The notes: generated from the letters alone by a model not told the origin. Shown: positions 15,717 to 25,682, counted from the first letter of the stretch. The stretch is 64,000 bases of DNA from CP2-2F sp034436355 (GCA_034436355.1 DAOTVQ010000029.1:58343-122342), one strand, 5' to 3'. Made by a program: numbers and translations.

Positions 15717-16991
15717 ATGTCTTCTAAATTTCTGGCGCTGATCATCTTAAGCGCACTGGTTTACCAAATGAGCTTTCCTATGCTGTCATCCAGCGAAGCA
15801 GGACGCAGCGATCCACTCAGCCGCTTAGGGCAGAACGGCAGCGGCGCCTTCTTCAGCGGGCAATATCCCAACCTGCTGGCTGAAGCCGGCTATAGCCAAG
15901 AAGCCATTGATGCTCGGATTGAAGAAGTGTGGAACACGCTGTTCTACGGTAACGATAACACCGAGCGTGTCTACTATCCCGTCGGTGAGGATATGGCATA
16001 TATCCTAGATGTGAACAACAACGACGTCCGCAGCGAAGGCATGTCTTACGGCATGATGATCGCTGTGCAGTTGGATAAGAAGGCGGAATTTGACCGCCTT
16101 TGGAAGTGGGCGCGCACCTATATGTACCACACGGACCCACAGTATCGCGGCTTTTTCTCGTGGCAACACGCGACGGATGGCACCCGCTTGGATAGAAATT
16201 CTGCCCCAGATGGCGAAACGTGGTTTGTGATGGCGCTCTTTTTTGCGGCGGCACGCTGGGGCGACGGCGAAGGCATCTTCAACTACACCGCCGAGGCGAA
16301 CGCGCTGCTGCACGAAATGCTGCACAAGCCTGAAACCAGCCAAACGCTAACCGTCATGTTTGATGCCAAGACGACCTACGTTGTGTTTGTTCCCAACTAT
16401 GGCGAACTGAGCAGCTTCACCGATCCATCCTACCATGCGCCGCACTACTACGAACTGTGGGCGCGTTGGGCAGCCGCCGATCAGGATTTCTGGGCGCGTG
16501 CAGCCACTGCCAGCCGTGCCTTTTGGCAGCTTGCCGCTCACCCTGAAACCGGCTTAATGCCCAACTATGCCAACTTTGACGGCACGCCCAAACCCTGGGG
16601 CGATTACGGTGAGTTCTTCTATGCGGATGCTTGGCGCTGCGCCATGATGGTAGCGATGGATCACGTCTGGTTTGGTGTTGATCCATGGCAGGTGGAACAG
16701 AGCAACCGTCTGTTGCGCTTCTTCCACACGCTGGGCATTGAGAGCTACACCGCAAAATTCCGCGTGGATGGCACGCCTGCTCAGCCGCAACACCGTTCAT
16801 TAGGGCTGATCGCCATGAATGCCACGGCAGCCCTCGCCGCTGATGATGACATCCGTTGGGAGTTTGTGCGCGCCTTCTGGGACTCGCCGCTAACGGTTGG
16901 GCGCTACCGCTACTACGATAACCTACTCTATATGTTCGCGCTGCTCCAGCTTAGCGGAAATTTCAGGATTTACACGCCCGCGGGCTTCTAA
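15717..16991 (+). CDS. Exported GH8 enzyme, Rex-like (reducing-end xylose-releasing exo-oligoxylanase type)
   Basis: The 424-residue protein carries RSEGMSYGMM at 106-114, with E107 the likely general acid. This is followed by FDRLWKWA, HTDPQYRGFFSWQ and SAPDGETWF, an order typical of GH8 reducing-end exo-oligoxylanases. These release xylose from xylo-oligosaccharides. An N-terminal hydrophobic segment (about 4-23) predicts export, whereas characterised Rex enzymes are usually intracellular. ATG 15717 was preferred to a GTG at 15699 because GAGAGGAAC lies eight bases upstream. It is the last gene of the sugar locus. The substrate range (xylan, glucan or chitosan) is inferred, not shown. Confidence 0.85.
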   Translation: MSSKFLALIILSALVYQMSFPMLSSSEAGRSDPLSRLGQNGSGAFFSGQYPNLLAEAGYSQEAIDARIEEVWNTLFYGNDNTERVYYPVGEDMAYILDVNNNDVRSEGMSYGMMIAVQLDKKAEFDRLWKWARTYMYHTDPQYRGFFSWQHATDGTRLDRNSAPDGETWFVMALFFAAARWGDGEGIFNYTAEANALLHEMLHKPETSQTLTVMFDAKTTYVVFVPNYGELSSFTDPSYHAPHYYELWARWAAADQDFWARAATASRAFWQLAAHPETGLMPNYANFDGTPKPWGDYGEFFYADAWRCAMMVAMDHVWFGVDPWQVEQSNRLLRFFHTLGIESYTAKFRVDGTPAQPQHRSLGLIAMNATAALAADDDIRWEFVRAFWDSPLTVGRYRYYDNLLYMFALLQLSGNFRIYTPAGF

Positions 16992-17025
16992 GTGACGAAC
17001 GCGGCATAGCCTGCTAAAGGGTAAC

Positions 17026-17051
17026 AGCCCGCCCTGTTTACGGGGCGGGCT
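17026..17051. terminator. GC-rich hairpin between convergent genes
   Basis: AGCCCGCCC pairs with GGGCGGGCT over an eight-base loop. There is no T run. It lies between the convergent GH8 and regulator genes and may serve both. Confidence 0.5.
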
Positions 17052-17090
17052 TGAGGATCGGGTGAAGCTGCCTGCCCTTCGGCTGCTGAG

Positions 17091-17864
17091 TCAATCGTCC
17101 TGATCGGCAGCGTCGGTGTCGGAGCTCTCCATGTGTGGTGGCGATTCCTCACCACCTTCCCCCAGCGCGGTGAAGCGCATGAAGGCGCGCTCAATCGGAC
17201 TCATGTCCTCAGGATATTGATTATCGTCGTAGGCTTCGAGGATGCGGTAGCCCTCTTTGATGTAGCTGCGGATGGTGTGCGGGCTGATGCCCATTTCGTC
17301 GGCGGCAAGCTGCGCCGGCATCCCTTCGATAACGCACAACCACAGCGCTTGGCGAATGCGCTCCGTTAGTTCGGGATATTCGCGTGGGCGCGGCAGAACC
17401 TCTATGATGCCCAGCAGCGGCGAGTTTTCCCCGTGCAGGGCTTCCCAAATGCCTTTTGTGACGGTGAACGGCTTTTGCATCGCGTAGATGATGGCGTTCA
17501 TTAGCAGCAGACGCACCTCATTGCGTAAAAAGTAGGCGCGTGCTTCGGCAGCGTGCGCTAATTGCACACGCAACGGTGCGCTTTGGTGGGCAAGGCAGAT
17601 CACATGCAGATTGGGAATAATCTGCCGAAAGTGCCGCACCATCCGAGAGAGCGCAGCATCCGCATAGGTATCTGCATCAAAGAGCAGCACATCAGGATAT
17701 TCCACTTGCGGCAAATCCTCTAGCACAGCCAGCGCCTGATCAAACGACTCCGCTAAGCCAACTACCCGTGTGCGCCGATCCCACGCCATATAGCTGTTAA
17801 GCGCACGCAGCGCATAGAAATCATGGTCAATGATCATCACTTTCAGATTTATGCGTTGGATCAT
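17091..17864 (-). CDS. Atypical response-regulator-like protein with LuxR-type HTH
   Basis: The 257-residue protein has an N-terminal receiver-like domain (about 8-130) with acidic DHD at 13-15 and a candidate phosphoacceptor D63 (LLFDAD). The usual lysine near AYFLRNE is replaced by arginine (R114), so phosphorylation may be altered. A LuxR/GerE-type HTH follows (ELTERIRQALWLCVIEG then ADEMGISPHTIRSYIKEGY). The tail of about 45 residues is acidic. ATG 17864 has GAGGGA upstream. No histidine kinase is adjacent. It is divergent from the LCP gene, 138 bp apart, and may control that gene or itself. Confidence 0.8.
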   Translation of the reverse strand: MIQRINLKVMIIDHDFYALRALNSYMAWDRRTRVVGLAESFDQALAVLEDLPQVEYPDVLLFDADTYADAALSRMVRHFRQIIPNLHVICLAHQSAPLRVQLAHAAEARAYFLRNEVRLLLMNAIIYAMQKPFTVTKGIWEALHGENSPLLGIIEVLPRPREYPELTERIRQALWLCVIEGMPAQLAADEMGISPHTIRSYIKEGYRILEAYDDNQYPEDMSPIERAFMRFTALGEGGEESPPHMESSDTDAADQDD

Positions 17865-18002
17865 TGTGCTGTGTCCCTCGCCGTTTCCCGCCAACCTAAG
17901 CCGTGGATAAGTATAGCGCAGCACCTAGCATTCTGCCTTGCTTTTGGCTAGTATAGGGCGCTGTTTGTAAGACTAGCTATCGTCTGGATACTGCGAGTAA
18001 CA

Positions 18003-19652
18003 ATGATGAGACTTCGAGGGTGTTTGACATTTTTCGGGCGTGCGGCGGTGCTGATCGCCTTGCTGATCGGCGTGATTGTGCTGGCGAATGCAGCCCTCGG
18101 CAGCCTGCGTGAGCTAAGCGCCCGTGCCGAACGGCGCGCCCTAATTGAACAGCACAGCACCCTTTTCCCCGGCACCGCCACCGCTGTGCAAGAAGGCAGG
18201 CTGAGCGTGCCAACTCCAACGCCGCTTGCCGTGCAGCTTGGCGCACAAGCTGGTGCAGTGCTGCCCGCCCGCTACATGCCGCCCGCTGCCCAACAAGGCA
18301 ACTTTGCGCCGCCGCTGCTGCCAACCAACACGCGCCGCCCAACCCGCACCCCTGATCCAAGCGCTTTCACGCCCACGCCCGAACCCAGCCCCACCGCACC
18401 GCCCGCCACCAGTACCCTGCCGCGTGTGCCTGCCCGTGAAACCTGCACCGACCGCCCACAGCCCACAGCCATCCCTGCCCGTGCGCCGCGCTTGCGCTCT
18501 GAAGATGACATCTTGAATATCATCTTGCTGGGCAGCGATGGCGACTTGCAGCCGAACGAGCCTTCCTTCCGCACCGATACGATGGTGATCGTCTCTGTCA
18601 ACCGCACAGTCGGCAGCGTGGCAATGCTCAGCCTCCCGCGTGACTTGTACATCTGCATCCCACAGCTTGGAATGCAGCGCATCAACGTTGCCTATGGGTG
18701 GGGCGAATCGGTGGGCTGGTCGCCGGGCGGCGGCTTTGGCTTGCTGCAAGAGGCGATCCTCTACAATTTTGGCATCCCCATTCACTTCTATGCGCGGGTC
18801 AGCTTCAATGGCTTCCGCCAGATTATTGATACATTGGGCGGCATTAATGTAGCCGTTGAATGCCCAATGATTGACCAACTGCGCTTTACCGGGCAGTACG
18901 ACGCACAACAGACGCCGATCTACGCGCCCTATACCCTTGACGTTGGCTACTACCGCATGGATGGCTCGTTAGCGCTGTGGTATGCGCGGGTGCGCCAGCG
19001 CCTGAGCGACTTTGACCGTAACCGCCGCCAACAGCAGATTTTGCGCGCCATTTGGCGAGAGGCGTTATCGCAAGGCGTGTTGCAGAAGGCGCCCGAACTC
19101 TGGGGACAGGCAAGCAGCATCGTCACCACCAATTTGCAACTGCCCGATATGCTTGGGCTGCTGCCGTTTGCCCTCAACCTCGCGCCGGAAAACATCCGCG
19201 GCTACCAATTGATCGGTGGGCGCGAGACCAGCCCGTGGACGACGCCTGCCGGCGAGAATGTGCAACTTCCCACCGACTTGCTGTTCGAGACGCTGCGCCA
19301 ATTCTACACGCCGCCCACCCGCAACCGCCTGACCCGTGATATTGGCACGATTGAGGTGATCAACGGCTCGCCCAAGCCCAACTATGATCTGGTGGCGGTT
19401 GATCTGTTAGGTTGGGAAGGCTTTCGGGCAGTGGCACGCGGTCAGGGTGAGGCAGTTGCCCAAACCGTGATCTATGACTATACCGGCGCCGCTTCGCCGC
19501 AGGTGCTGCAAGAAATGCGCCGTATCCTCAACATCCGTGCGGATCGCATCATCAGCCAGCCCGATCCGAACCGCACCGTAGATTTCCGCGTGGTGCTAGG
19601 CGCGGACTACGTCTCGTGCAGTGCGGCGGGCTTTGGCACACGGGTGAACTGA
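18003..19652 (+). CDS. LytR-CpsA-Psr (LCP) family cell-envelope protein
   Basis: The 549-residue protein has one N-terminal membrane helix (about 10-30), then an extracellular Pro/Thr-rich stretch (about 60-160). The LCP catalytic domain begins ILLGSDG, includes FRTDTMVIVSVN and SLPRDLYICIP, and continues through LGGINVAVECPM to about 340. The LytR_C domain (IEVINGSPKPNYDL) is at about 450-535. LCP enzymes transfer glycopolymers from a polyprenyl carrier to the cell wall or another surface acceptor. No glycopolymer genes are adjacent. A terminator follows. Confidence 0.95.
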   Translation: MMRLRGCLTFFGRAAVLIALLIGVIVLANAALGSLRELSARAERRALIEQHSTLFPGTATAVQEGRLSVPTPTPLAVQLGAQAGAVLPARYMPPAAQQGNFAPPLLPTNTRRPTRTPDPSAFTPTPEPSPTAPPATSTLPRVPARETCTDRPQPTAIPARAPRLRSEDDILNIILLGSDGDLQPNEPSFRTDTMVIVSVNRTVGSVAMLSLPRDLYICIPQLGMQRINVAYGWGESVGWSPGGGFGLLQEAILYNFGIPIHFYARVSFNGFRQIIDTLGGINVAVECPMIDQLRFTGQYDAQQTPIYAPYTLDVGYYRMDGSLALWYARVRQRLSDFDRNRRQQQILRAIWREALSQGVLQKAPELWGQASSIVTTNLQLPDMLGLLPFALNLAPENIRGYQLIGGRETSPWTTPAGENVQLPTDLLFETLRQFYTPPTRNRLTRDIGTIEVINGSPKPNYDLVAVDLLGWEGFRAVARGQGEAVAQTVIYDYTGAASPQVLQEMRRILNIRADRIISQPDPNRTVDFRVVLGADYVSCSAAGFGTRVN

Positions 19653-19667
19653 GCCGCACACAGGTTC

Positions 19668-19698
19668 AAGGCGTGCAGAAGCACTTTCGGCACGCCTT
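19668..19698 (+). terminator. Terminator after the LCP gene
   Basis: AAGGCGTGC pairs with GCACGCCTT over 13 bases, followed by a T/C-rich segment (CTCTACTTT). Confidence 0.7.
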
Positions 19699-19773
19699 CT
19701 CTACTTTGACAGGCGGTGCCGATAGCGTTACGCTTAGCGGCATACAGCGATAGATGACGAAAGCGAGCAAGGC

Positions 19774-21192
19774 ATGTCGGATCATGACATTGGGCTGATC
19801 GGCTTGGCAGTGATGGGGCAGAATTTGGTGCTGAATATGGCGCGCAACGGCTACAAGGTGGCTGTTTATAACCGCACCGCTGCTGTTACCGATGAATTTG
19901 TGGCGCTGCATGGGGCGCAGCCGATCACGGGCGCGCATACCTTGCCTGACTTTGTGGCGCTGCTGCGGAAGCCGCGCATTATTCAGATCATGGTCAAGGC
20001 AGGCGCGGCGGTTGATTCAGTCATTGATCAACTCCTCCCACTCCTCGAAGCGGGCGACCTGATCATTGACGGCGGCAACAGCTACTTTCCCGATACTGAA
20101 CGGCGTGAGGCGCGCTTAGCGGCACACGGCATCCGCTTTTTGGGCTTGGGCGTCAGCGGCGGCGAAGAAGGCGCGCTGTGGGGCCCGAGCCTGATGCCGG
20201 GCGGCACGCCTGAGGCATACGGCATGGTTGCACCGATCCTGACGGCGATTGCCGCCAAAGCACCGAGCGATGGCGCGCCATGCGTCACCTATCTAGGGCG
20301 TGGCGGCGCCGGGCATTACGTTAAGATGGTGCATAACGGCATTGAATACGGCGATATGCAGCTCATCGCTGAGAGCTACGACATCCTGAAGCGCGTGGTT
20401 GGCTTGAGCAACGCTGAACTTGCCGAAGTCTTTGCCGAATGGAACAGCGGCGAACTGGACTCATTCCTGATCGAGATCACGGCGCAAATCTTCCGCAAAG
20501 CCGATGATCAGGGGCAGGCGGGCGCGTTGGTCGATTACATCCTAGACGCAGCCGCGCAGAAAGGCACCGGCAAATGGACGAGCCAAAACGCGCTTGATCT
20601 GGGCGCGCCAACGCACACCCTGACGGCTGCCGTCGAAGCGCGCATCATTTCTGCCTTCAAAGCAGAACGAATCGCTGCCAGCCAAGTGTTGGGCGCGCCC
20701 GCACCGCACACCTTCACAGGCGATCAGAAAGCCTTCATCGAGGCGGTGCGCCGTGCGCTGTATTGCAGCAAGGTTGCCGCCTACGCACAAGGGATGGCGC
20801 TCATCGCGCTGGCGAGCCAAGAATACAACTACGCTGTGCCACTGGGCAAGACGGCTGCCATTTGGCGGGCGGGCTGCATTATTCGGGCGCGCTTCCTTGC
20901 CGATATTACAGACGCCTACGAAGCTGATCCGCACTTGGCAAACCTGATGCTTGCGCCAAAGTTCCGCGCCGCGCTGAGCGCCTATCAATCCGATTGGCGC
21001 GAGGTGGTCGCCACGGCGATCCGTGCGGGTGTGCCAACGCCCGCCTTCAGTGCCTCACTCGCCTACTATGACAGTTATCGCAGCGAGCGCTTGCCCGCCA
21101 ACCTGATTCAGGCGCAGCGCGACCTGTTCGGCGCGCATACCTTCGAGCGTACCGACCGCGAAGGCAGCTTCCACGCCAACTGGTCGGCTTAG
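19774..21192 (+). CDS. gnd: 6-phosphogluconate dehydrogenase, decarboxylating
   Basis: The 472-residue length is that of the long, dimeric family. It oxidises 6-phosphogluconate to ribulose 5-phosphate and CO2 with NADP in the oxidative pentose phosphate pathway. Seen are the dinucleotide fold (IGLAVMGQNLVLNMARNGY), GGNSYFPDT, SGGEEGA and the active-site block GGAGHYVKMVHNGIEYGDM with its Lys and His-Asn. The C-terminal tail ends in DREGSFHANW as in other members. It stands alone between two terminators. No zwf lies nearby. Confidence 0.97.
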   Translation: MSDHDIGLIGLAVMGQNLVLNMARNGYKVAVYNRTAAVTDEFVALHGAQPITGAHTLPDFVALLRKPRIIQIMVKAGAAVDSVIDQLLPLLEAGDLIIDGGNSYFPDTERREARLAAHGIRFLGLGVSGGEEGALWGPSLMPGGTPEAYGMVAPILTAIAAKAPSDGAPCVTYLGRGGAGHYVKMVHNGIEYGDMQLIAESYDILKRVVGLSNAELAEVFAEWNSGELDSFLIEITAQIFRKADDQGQAGALVDYILDAAAQKGTGKWTSQNALDLGAPTHTLTAAVEARIISAFKAERIAASQVLGAPAPHTFTGDQKAFIEAVRRALYCSKVAAYAQGMALIALASQEYNYAVPLGKTAAIWRAGCIIRARFLADITDAYEADPHLANLMLAPKFRAALSAYQSDWREVVATAIRAGVPTPAFSASLAYYDSYRSERLPANLIQAQRDLFGAHTFERTDREGSFHANWSA

Positions 21193-21214
21193 GAAAACTG
21201 AGTCATTTGTGAGA

Positions 21215-21243
21215 GACAAGGCGGGCAGCGTTCCCGCCTTGTC
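21215..21243 (+). terminator. Terminator after gnd
   Basis: GACAAGGCGGG pairs perfectly with CCCGCCTTGTC across a seven-base loop. No long T run follows. Confidence 0.7.
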
Positions 21244-21302
21244 CGAGTCATCATAGATGCTGTGCGGCGTCCCTCACCGCACCTAGAAAGGATTAAACCG
21301 TC

Positions 21303-23579
21303 ATGAAAATCACCCCTGAAGATGTCTTTGAGTATCACATGCGCGGCAGACCCGGCAAGATCGAGGTCAAGCCGACCAAACCACTGCTCACCCAGCGCGA
21401 TCTCTCGCTTGCCTACTCACCCGGCGTGGCAGAGGCAGTCCTCGCTGTGGAGTCCGATCCGCTGAAGGCTTATGATTACACTGCCAAAGGCAACCTTGTG
21501 GCAGTCGTCAGCAATGGCACGGCGATCCTCGGCTTGGGTGATCGCGGTGCGCTTGCCAGCAAACCTGTGATGGAAGGCAAGGGCGTGCTGTTCAAGGCAT
21601 TTGCCGATGTGGATGTATTCGATATTGAGGTTGACTCGCACGATCCCGAAGTGGTGATCGCTGTGTGCAAGGCAATCGCACCGACGCTTGGCGGCATCAA
21701 CCTTGAGGACATCAAAGCGCCGGAATGCTTCCACATTGAGCGCACCCTGCGCGAACAGCTGGATATCCCCGTCTTTCACGACGATCAGCACGGCACGGCG
21801 ATCATCAGCGGCGCGGCGCTGCTGAACGCCCTGAAGATCGTAGGCAAGCGCATTGAAGATTTGCGGCTGGTCATCAGCGGCGCCGGCGCCTCTGCCATCA
21901 GCACGGCGTACTTCTACGTCTCGCTGGGAATGCGGATGGAGAACATCCTAATGGTGGATACGACGGGCGTCATCTACGAAGGGCGCACCAAAGGCATGAA
22001 CGAGTTCAAAGTGCCGTTTGCCCGCCAAACCGATAAGCGCACGCTGGCAGATGCCCTTGAAGGCGCCGATATGCTGCTGGGCTTGAGCGTTGCGGATGTG
22101 GTGACGCCAACCATGCTGGAAGGCATGGCAGAGCGCCCAATCCTGTTCACGCTTGCCAACCCAAACCCGGAGATCAAGTATGATCTAGCGCGCCAAGTGC
22201 GCCCGGATGCCATCATCGCCACTGGGCGCAGCGATTTGCCGAATCAGGTCAACAATGTGCTTGGTTTCCCGTTCATCTTCCGCGGCGCGCTAGATGTGCG
22301 CGCACGCACCATCAACGAGGCAATGAAGATCGCCGCCGCCAATGCCCTTGCCGCGCTAACGATGGAAGATGTGCCAGATAGTGTGCTGCACGCCTATGGG
22401 CTGAACAGCTTGAAATATGGCGCAGAATACCTGATTCCCAAGCCGCTTGATCCGTGGGTGCTGCTCTACGTGGCGCCAGCCGTGGCGCAGGCAGCCTTCG
22501 AGAGTGGCGTAGCGCGCATTGAACGCTTTGATGTCGAAGACTATCGCAACCAGTTGGCGGCACGGCAGGGCGTTGGGCGGCGCACGCGCCTTCAGATCAT
22601 CCAGAAGGCGCGCATGGGCGCCAAACAGCGCTTGGTCTTTGGCGAAGGCGAAGTGAGCAGCGTCATCCGTGCGGCGGCGATTGTGGCGGAAGAAGGCATC
22701 GGCAAGCCGATCTTGATCGGGCGTGCTGCAACCATCCGCGCCACGATTGCCGATCTGGGCTTGGAGTTCTCGCCACAGATCGTTGATCCGCACACTTTTG
22801 AACAGCGCGACGCCTACACACAAGCCTACTACCAACTGCGCCAACGGCGCGGTGTGACGCTGCGCGCTGCTCATGAGGCGATCCTAGAGCCGAATGTGTT
22901 CGGTCCGATGTTGGTGGCGCAAGGCGATGCAGACGCCTACATCAGCGGCTTGACCTACGAATATCCAGAGGTCATCCGCCCGGCGCTGCAAATTTTCCAT
23001 ACGCAGCCCGGCGCACGCTTGGCAAGTGGCGTGTACATCATGGTTGCCAACCAAAAGGTCTACCTGTTCACCGATGCAACGGTCAACATCGAGCCGAACG
23101 CCGAAGACCTTGCCGAGATCGCCATCCTTGCCGCCGACTTTGCCGTGCAGCTTGACCTGAAGCCACGCCTTGCCATGCTCGCCTTCAGTAACTTTGGCAG
23201 CACGCGGCATCCACTGAGTGAAAAGGTGGCGCAGGCGGTGCAGATCACGCGCCGCAAACGTCCCGATCTGTTGGTGGATGGCGAAGTGCAGGCAGACCTT
23301 GCCGTCTCGCCTGAGGCAATGGCGGAACGCTTCCCATTCTCGCAAGTCAGCGATGCCAATGTGCTGGTCTTCCCTGATCTGCAATCGGCAAACATTGCCT
23401 ATAAGCTGCTGGCAAACTTGGGCGGCGCAGAGGCAATCGGTCCGATCTTGTTGGGTGTGGGCGCACCGGTGCATGTGCTGCAAACTGGCGACTCGGTCGA
23501 TGACATTGTGGCAATTGCCGCCATCGCCGCCATGGACGCCCAAAAGCGCAAGCAAGCGCGGATGGGTCAGGCGGTGTAG
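21303..23579 (+). CDS. maeB: NADP-type malic enzyme with phosphotransacetylase-like C-terminal domain (MaeB type)
   Basis: The 758-residue protein has the malic enzyme part (about 1-420) with SLAYSPGVAEAV, the metal site FHDDQHGTAI and the dinucleotide site VISGAGASAIS. A C-terminal domain of about 320 residues resembles phosphotransacetylase but in MaeB proteins is regulatory, binding acetyl-CoA or similar. It decarboxylates malate to pyruvate with NAD(P) reduction. Together with PPDK (28125-30908) it gives a route from malate to PEP. It is a single-gene unit between hairpins. Confidence 0.95.
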   Translation: MKITPEDVFEYHMRGRPGKIEVKPTKPLLTQRDLSLAYSPGVAEAVLAVESDPLKAYDYTAKGNLVAVVSNGTAILGLGDRGALASKPVMEGKGVLFKAFADVDVFDIEVDSHDPEVVIAVCKAIAPTLGGINLEDIKAPECFHIERTLREQLDIPVFHDDQHGTAIISGAALLNALKIVGKRIEDLRLVISGAGASAISTAYFYVSLGMRMENILMVDTTGVIYEGRTKGMNEFKVPFARQTDKRTLADALEGADMLLGLSVADVVTPTMLEGMAERPILFTLANPNPEIKYDLARQVRPDAIIATGRSDLPNQVNNVLGFPFIFRGALDVRARTINEAMKIAAANALAALTMEDVPDSVLHAYGLNSLKYGAEYLIPKPLDPWVLLYVAPAVAQAAFESGVARIERFDVEDYRNQLAARQGVGRRTRLQIIQKARMGAKQRLVFGEGEVSSVIRAAAIVAEEGIGKPILIGRAATIRATIADLGLEFSPQIVDPHTFEQRDAYTQAYYQLRQRRGVTLRAAHEAILEPNVFGPMLVAQGDADAYISGLTYEYPEVIRPALQIFHTQPGARLASGVYIMVANQKVYLFTDATVNIEPNAEDLAEIAILAADFAVQLDLKPRLAMLAFSNFGSTRHPLSEKVAQAVQITRRKRPDLLVDGEVQADLAVSPEAMAERFPFSQVSDANVLVFPDLQSANIAYKLLANLGGAEAIGPILLGVGAPVHVLQTGDSVDDIVAIAAIAAMDAQKRKQARMGQAV

Positions 23580-23589
23580 GGAACTTTAC

Positions 23590-23617
23590 GAGGGCAACCG
23601 TCGTGTTGGTTGCCCTC
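23590..23617 (+). terminator. Terminator after malic enzyme
   Basis: GAGGGCAACC pairs perfectly with GGTTGCCCTC over an eight-base loop. The 170 bp that follow up to the kinase gene contain no other recognisable element. Confidence 0.7.
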
Positions 23618-23792
23618 AGTCAAATTGAGTACTTGGAGACAAATGATGACAACCTTCCGATAGATAGGCTCAGTGCCGCAAGCGACCATTTAATCTGCAC
23701 TAAATATTCACAACGCCTTAACACCTGCACGCCAATTTTCGGGTATGCTATGTATGAGGTAGAAGGCTCAGCACAGGCAAGAGGGTGCAGCA

Positions 23793-25682
23793 ATGGCAGG
23801 CTTTAGCATCGGCGAGACGGTCGGCGCCTATCGCATTATGGAACAGCTTGGGCATGGCGGCATGGCGACGGTCTATCGTGCCTATCATGCCAACCTTGAT
23901 CGGGATGTAGCGCTAAAAGTGCTGCATACCATCTTCAAAGGCGAAACAGGCTTCCTAGAGCGTTTCAAGCGCGAAGCGCAGATCGTGGCGCGCCTTGAAC
24001 ATCCCAACATCGTGCCGATTTATGATTTTAGCGATCACAACGGCGTGGCATACCTTGTCATGAAGTTTGTGGAAGGGCAAACGCTCAAGGCGCGCATGGA
24101 TCACAGCACGCTCACGCTGGATGAAATCGTCCGCATTGTGCGCGACGTGGCAGCCGCCCTTGATTTTGCCCACAGCCGCGATGTGCTGCACCGCGATATT
24201 AAACCTTCCAACGTGCTGATTGATAAACAAGGGCAGGTGTATATTGCTGATTTTGGCTTGGCACGCATCGCCAGCAGCGGCGAATCCACCCTTAGCCAAG
24301 ATACCCTGCTCGGCACCCCGCAGTACATCTCGCCCGAACAGGCACAGGGCGCACGCGATCTTGATCCGCGCACGGATGTCTATTCCTTCGGCGTCATGCT
24401 GTATGAGATGGTGGTCGGGCGGGTGCCATACACAGCCGATACGCCGATTGCCATCATCCACAACCACATTTACGCGCCGCTGCCGCTGCCCAGCACGGTT
24501 AATCCGAATGTTTCGGGTGCGGTGGAGCGTGTGCTGCTCAAGGCGCTGGCAAAAGACCGCAATGACCGCTATCCGAGTGCCTCTGCCCTAGCCAACGCTT
24601 TCGCGCAGGCTGCCAGCGCACCTTATACACCGCCGGTGCGCGTGGCAACCGCCCCGCCCAAGCCAACTGTGCTGCTGACAGCCAAACCGCCTGCCAAACG
24701 CAGTCAGAGCAATGGGCTGTTCGGTTTGGCGGCGCTTGCCGTGATCGTGATCGGTGTGGCACTGATTGCCATCATCCAACAAAACACGCCCCCGCTCATC
24801 CCCACTGTTGCCGCTATGGTTAGCAGCCCAAGCGCTGTGGCGACGCAAGTGCCACCCAGTTCGCCTGTCGTGCGGACACTGCCACCCACCTGGACTCCGG
24901 CACCCACCGGCACCCGCCCACCGACCGTAACACCGCTGCCTACCTTCACACCGCCATCTGAGGCTGCACAACCAACCCGCCTTATTCAGCGCACGCCCTT
25001 ATTGGCGGCTGCCAACGCTGACCCATTAGACGCCATTACGCCTAGCGCCTTAGCGCTACTGACTGAAGCACAAGCCTTGCGCTTCGTAGAAACCAACCCA
25101 CAAAGCCCCAGTGCCTATTTTGTATTGGCGCTTGTGCAGAATCGCCTTAGTAAGATTAGCGATGCGAAGGCGAATTTTGAACTTGGCGCCAAACTTGCCA
25201 AAGACGATCCGATCTTTTTGGCTGCGTTGATCAATCGCCTTGAGGCGTTCCTTGCCCGCGGCAGGGGCAGCGCGCTCATCTTTGCTGATGTGCTGCTGAA
25301 TGCCTATCTGTACAGCGCACCACGCAGCACTATCAATCACCATAATACGGCAGGACAAGCACTGTATGCGTATGCCACCAGCAAGACCAACGCCCTTGCC
25401 ATTGGTGAGGCATTCCAAGTGGCTGTGAACGAGACCAAAAGCGCCGAACTGACCGCCTTAGCAGCGCTTTTCCTGCACACACAAGGCGAATCGCGTGCGG
25501 CAGAGGCAACGCTGAAACAGGCTGAGTCGATCAAAAGCAACACACCTGAATACATGCTGGTGAAAGGCATTTTGGCAAAGCATTCCAACCAAAGCGATCT
25601 GGCAGGCACCACCTTGCAGCGCATTGCAACCCGCAGCGACTGGATCGGGCGCACGGCAGCCGAACTGCTGCGCGAAGGCTAG
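23793..25682 (+). CDS. Membrane-bound Ser/Thr protein kinase with C-terminal repeat domain
   Basis: The 629-residue protein has a complete kinase domain: LGHGGMATVY 19-28, K42, HRDIKPSN 133-140, DFG 153-155 and SPE 180-182. A membrane helix lies at about 309-328. The outside part has a Pro/Thr-rich linker (about 355-400), then a helical region of about 200 residues with TPR-like alternation of small and aromatic residues. It may sense an envelope ligand or assemble partners. GAGGGTGCAGCA precedes the ATG. tpiA starts 70 bp downstream. Nothing nearby points to the target. Confidence 0.93.
   Translation: MAGFSIGETVGAYRIMEQLGHGGMATVYRAYHANLDRDVALKVLHTIFKGETGFLERFKREAQIVARLEHPNIVPIYDFSDHNGVAYLVMKFVEGQTLKARMDHSTLTLDEIVRIVRDVAAALDFAHSRDVLHRDIKPSNVLIDKQGQVYIADFGLARIASSGESTLSQDTLLGTPQYISPEQAQGARDLDPRTDVYSFGVMLYEMVVGRVPYTADTPIAIIHNHIYAPLPLPSTVNPNVSGAVERVLLKALAKDRNDRYPSASALANAFAQAASAPYTPPVRVATAPPKPTVLLTAKPPAKRSQSNGLFGLAALAVIVIGVALIAIIQQNTPPLIPTVAAMVSSPSAVATQVPPSSPVVRTLPPTWTPAPTGTRPPTVTPLPTFTPPSEAAQPTRLIQRTPLLAAANADPLDAITPSALALLTEAQALRFVETNPQSPSAYFVLALVQNRLSKISDAKANFELGAKLAKDDPIFLAALINRLEAFLARGRGSALIFADVLLNAYLYSAPRSTINHHNTAGQALYAYATSKTNALAIGEAFQVAVNETKSAELTALAALFLHTQGESRAAEATLKQAESIKSNTPEYMLVKGILAKHSNQSDLAGTTLQRIATRSDWIGRTAAELLREG

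Noticed and set aside
23603..23806. 67-codon ORF upstream of the second kinase
   Set aside because: It runs through the terminator hairpin and overlaps the kinase start; no ribosome site or domain is seen.
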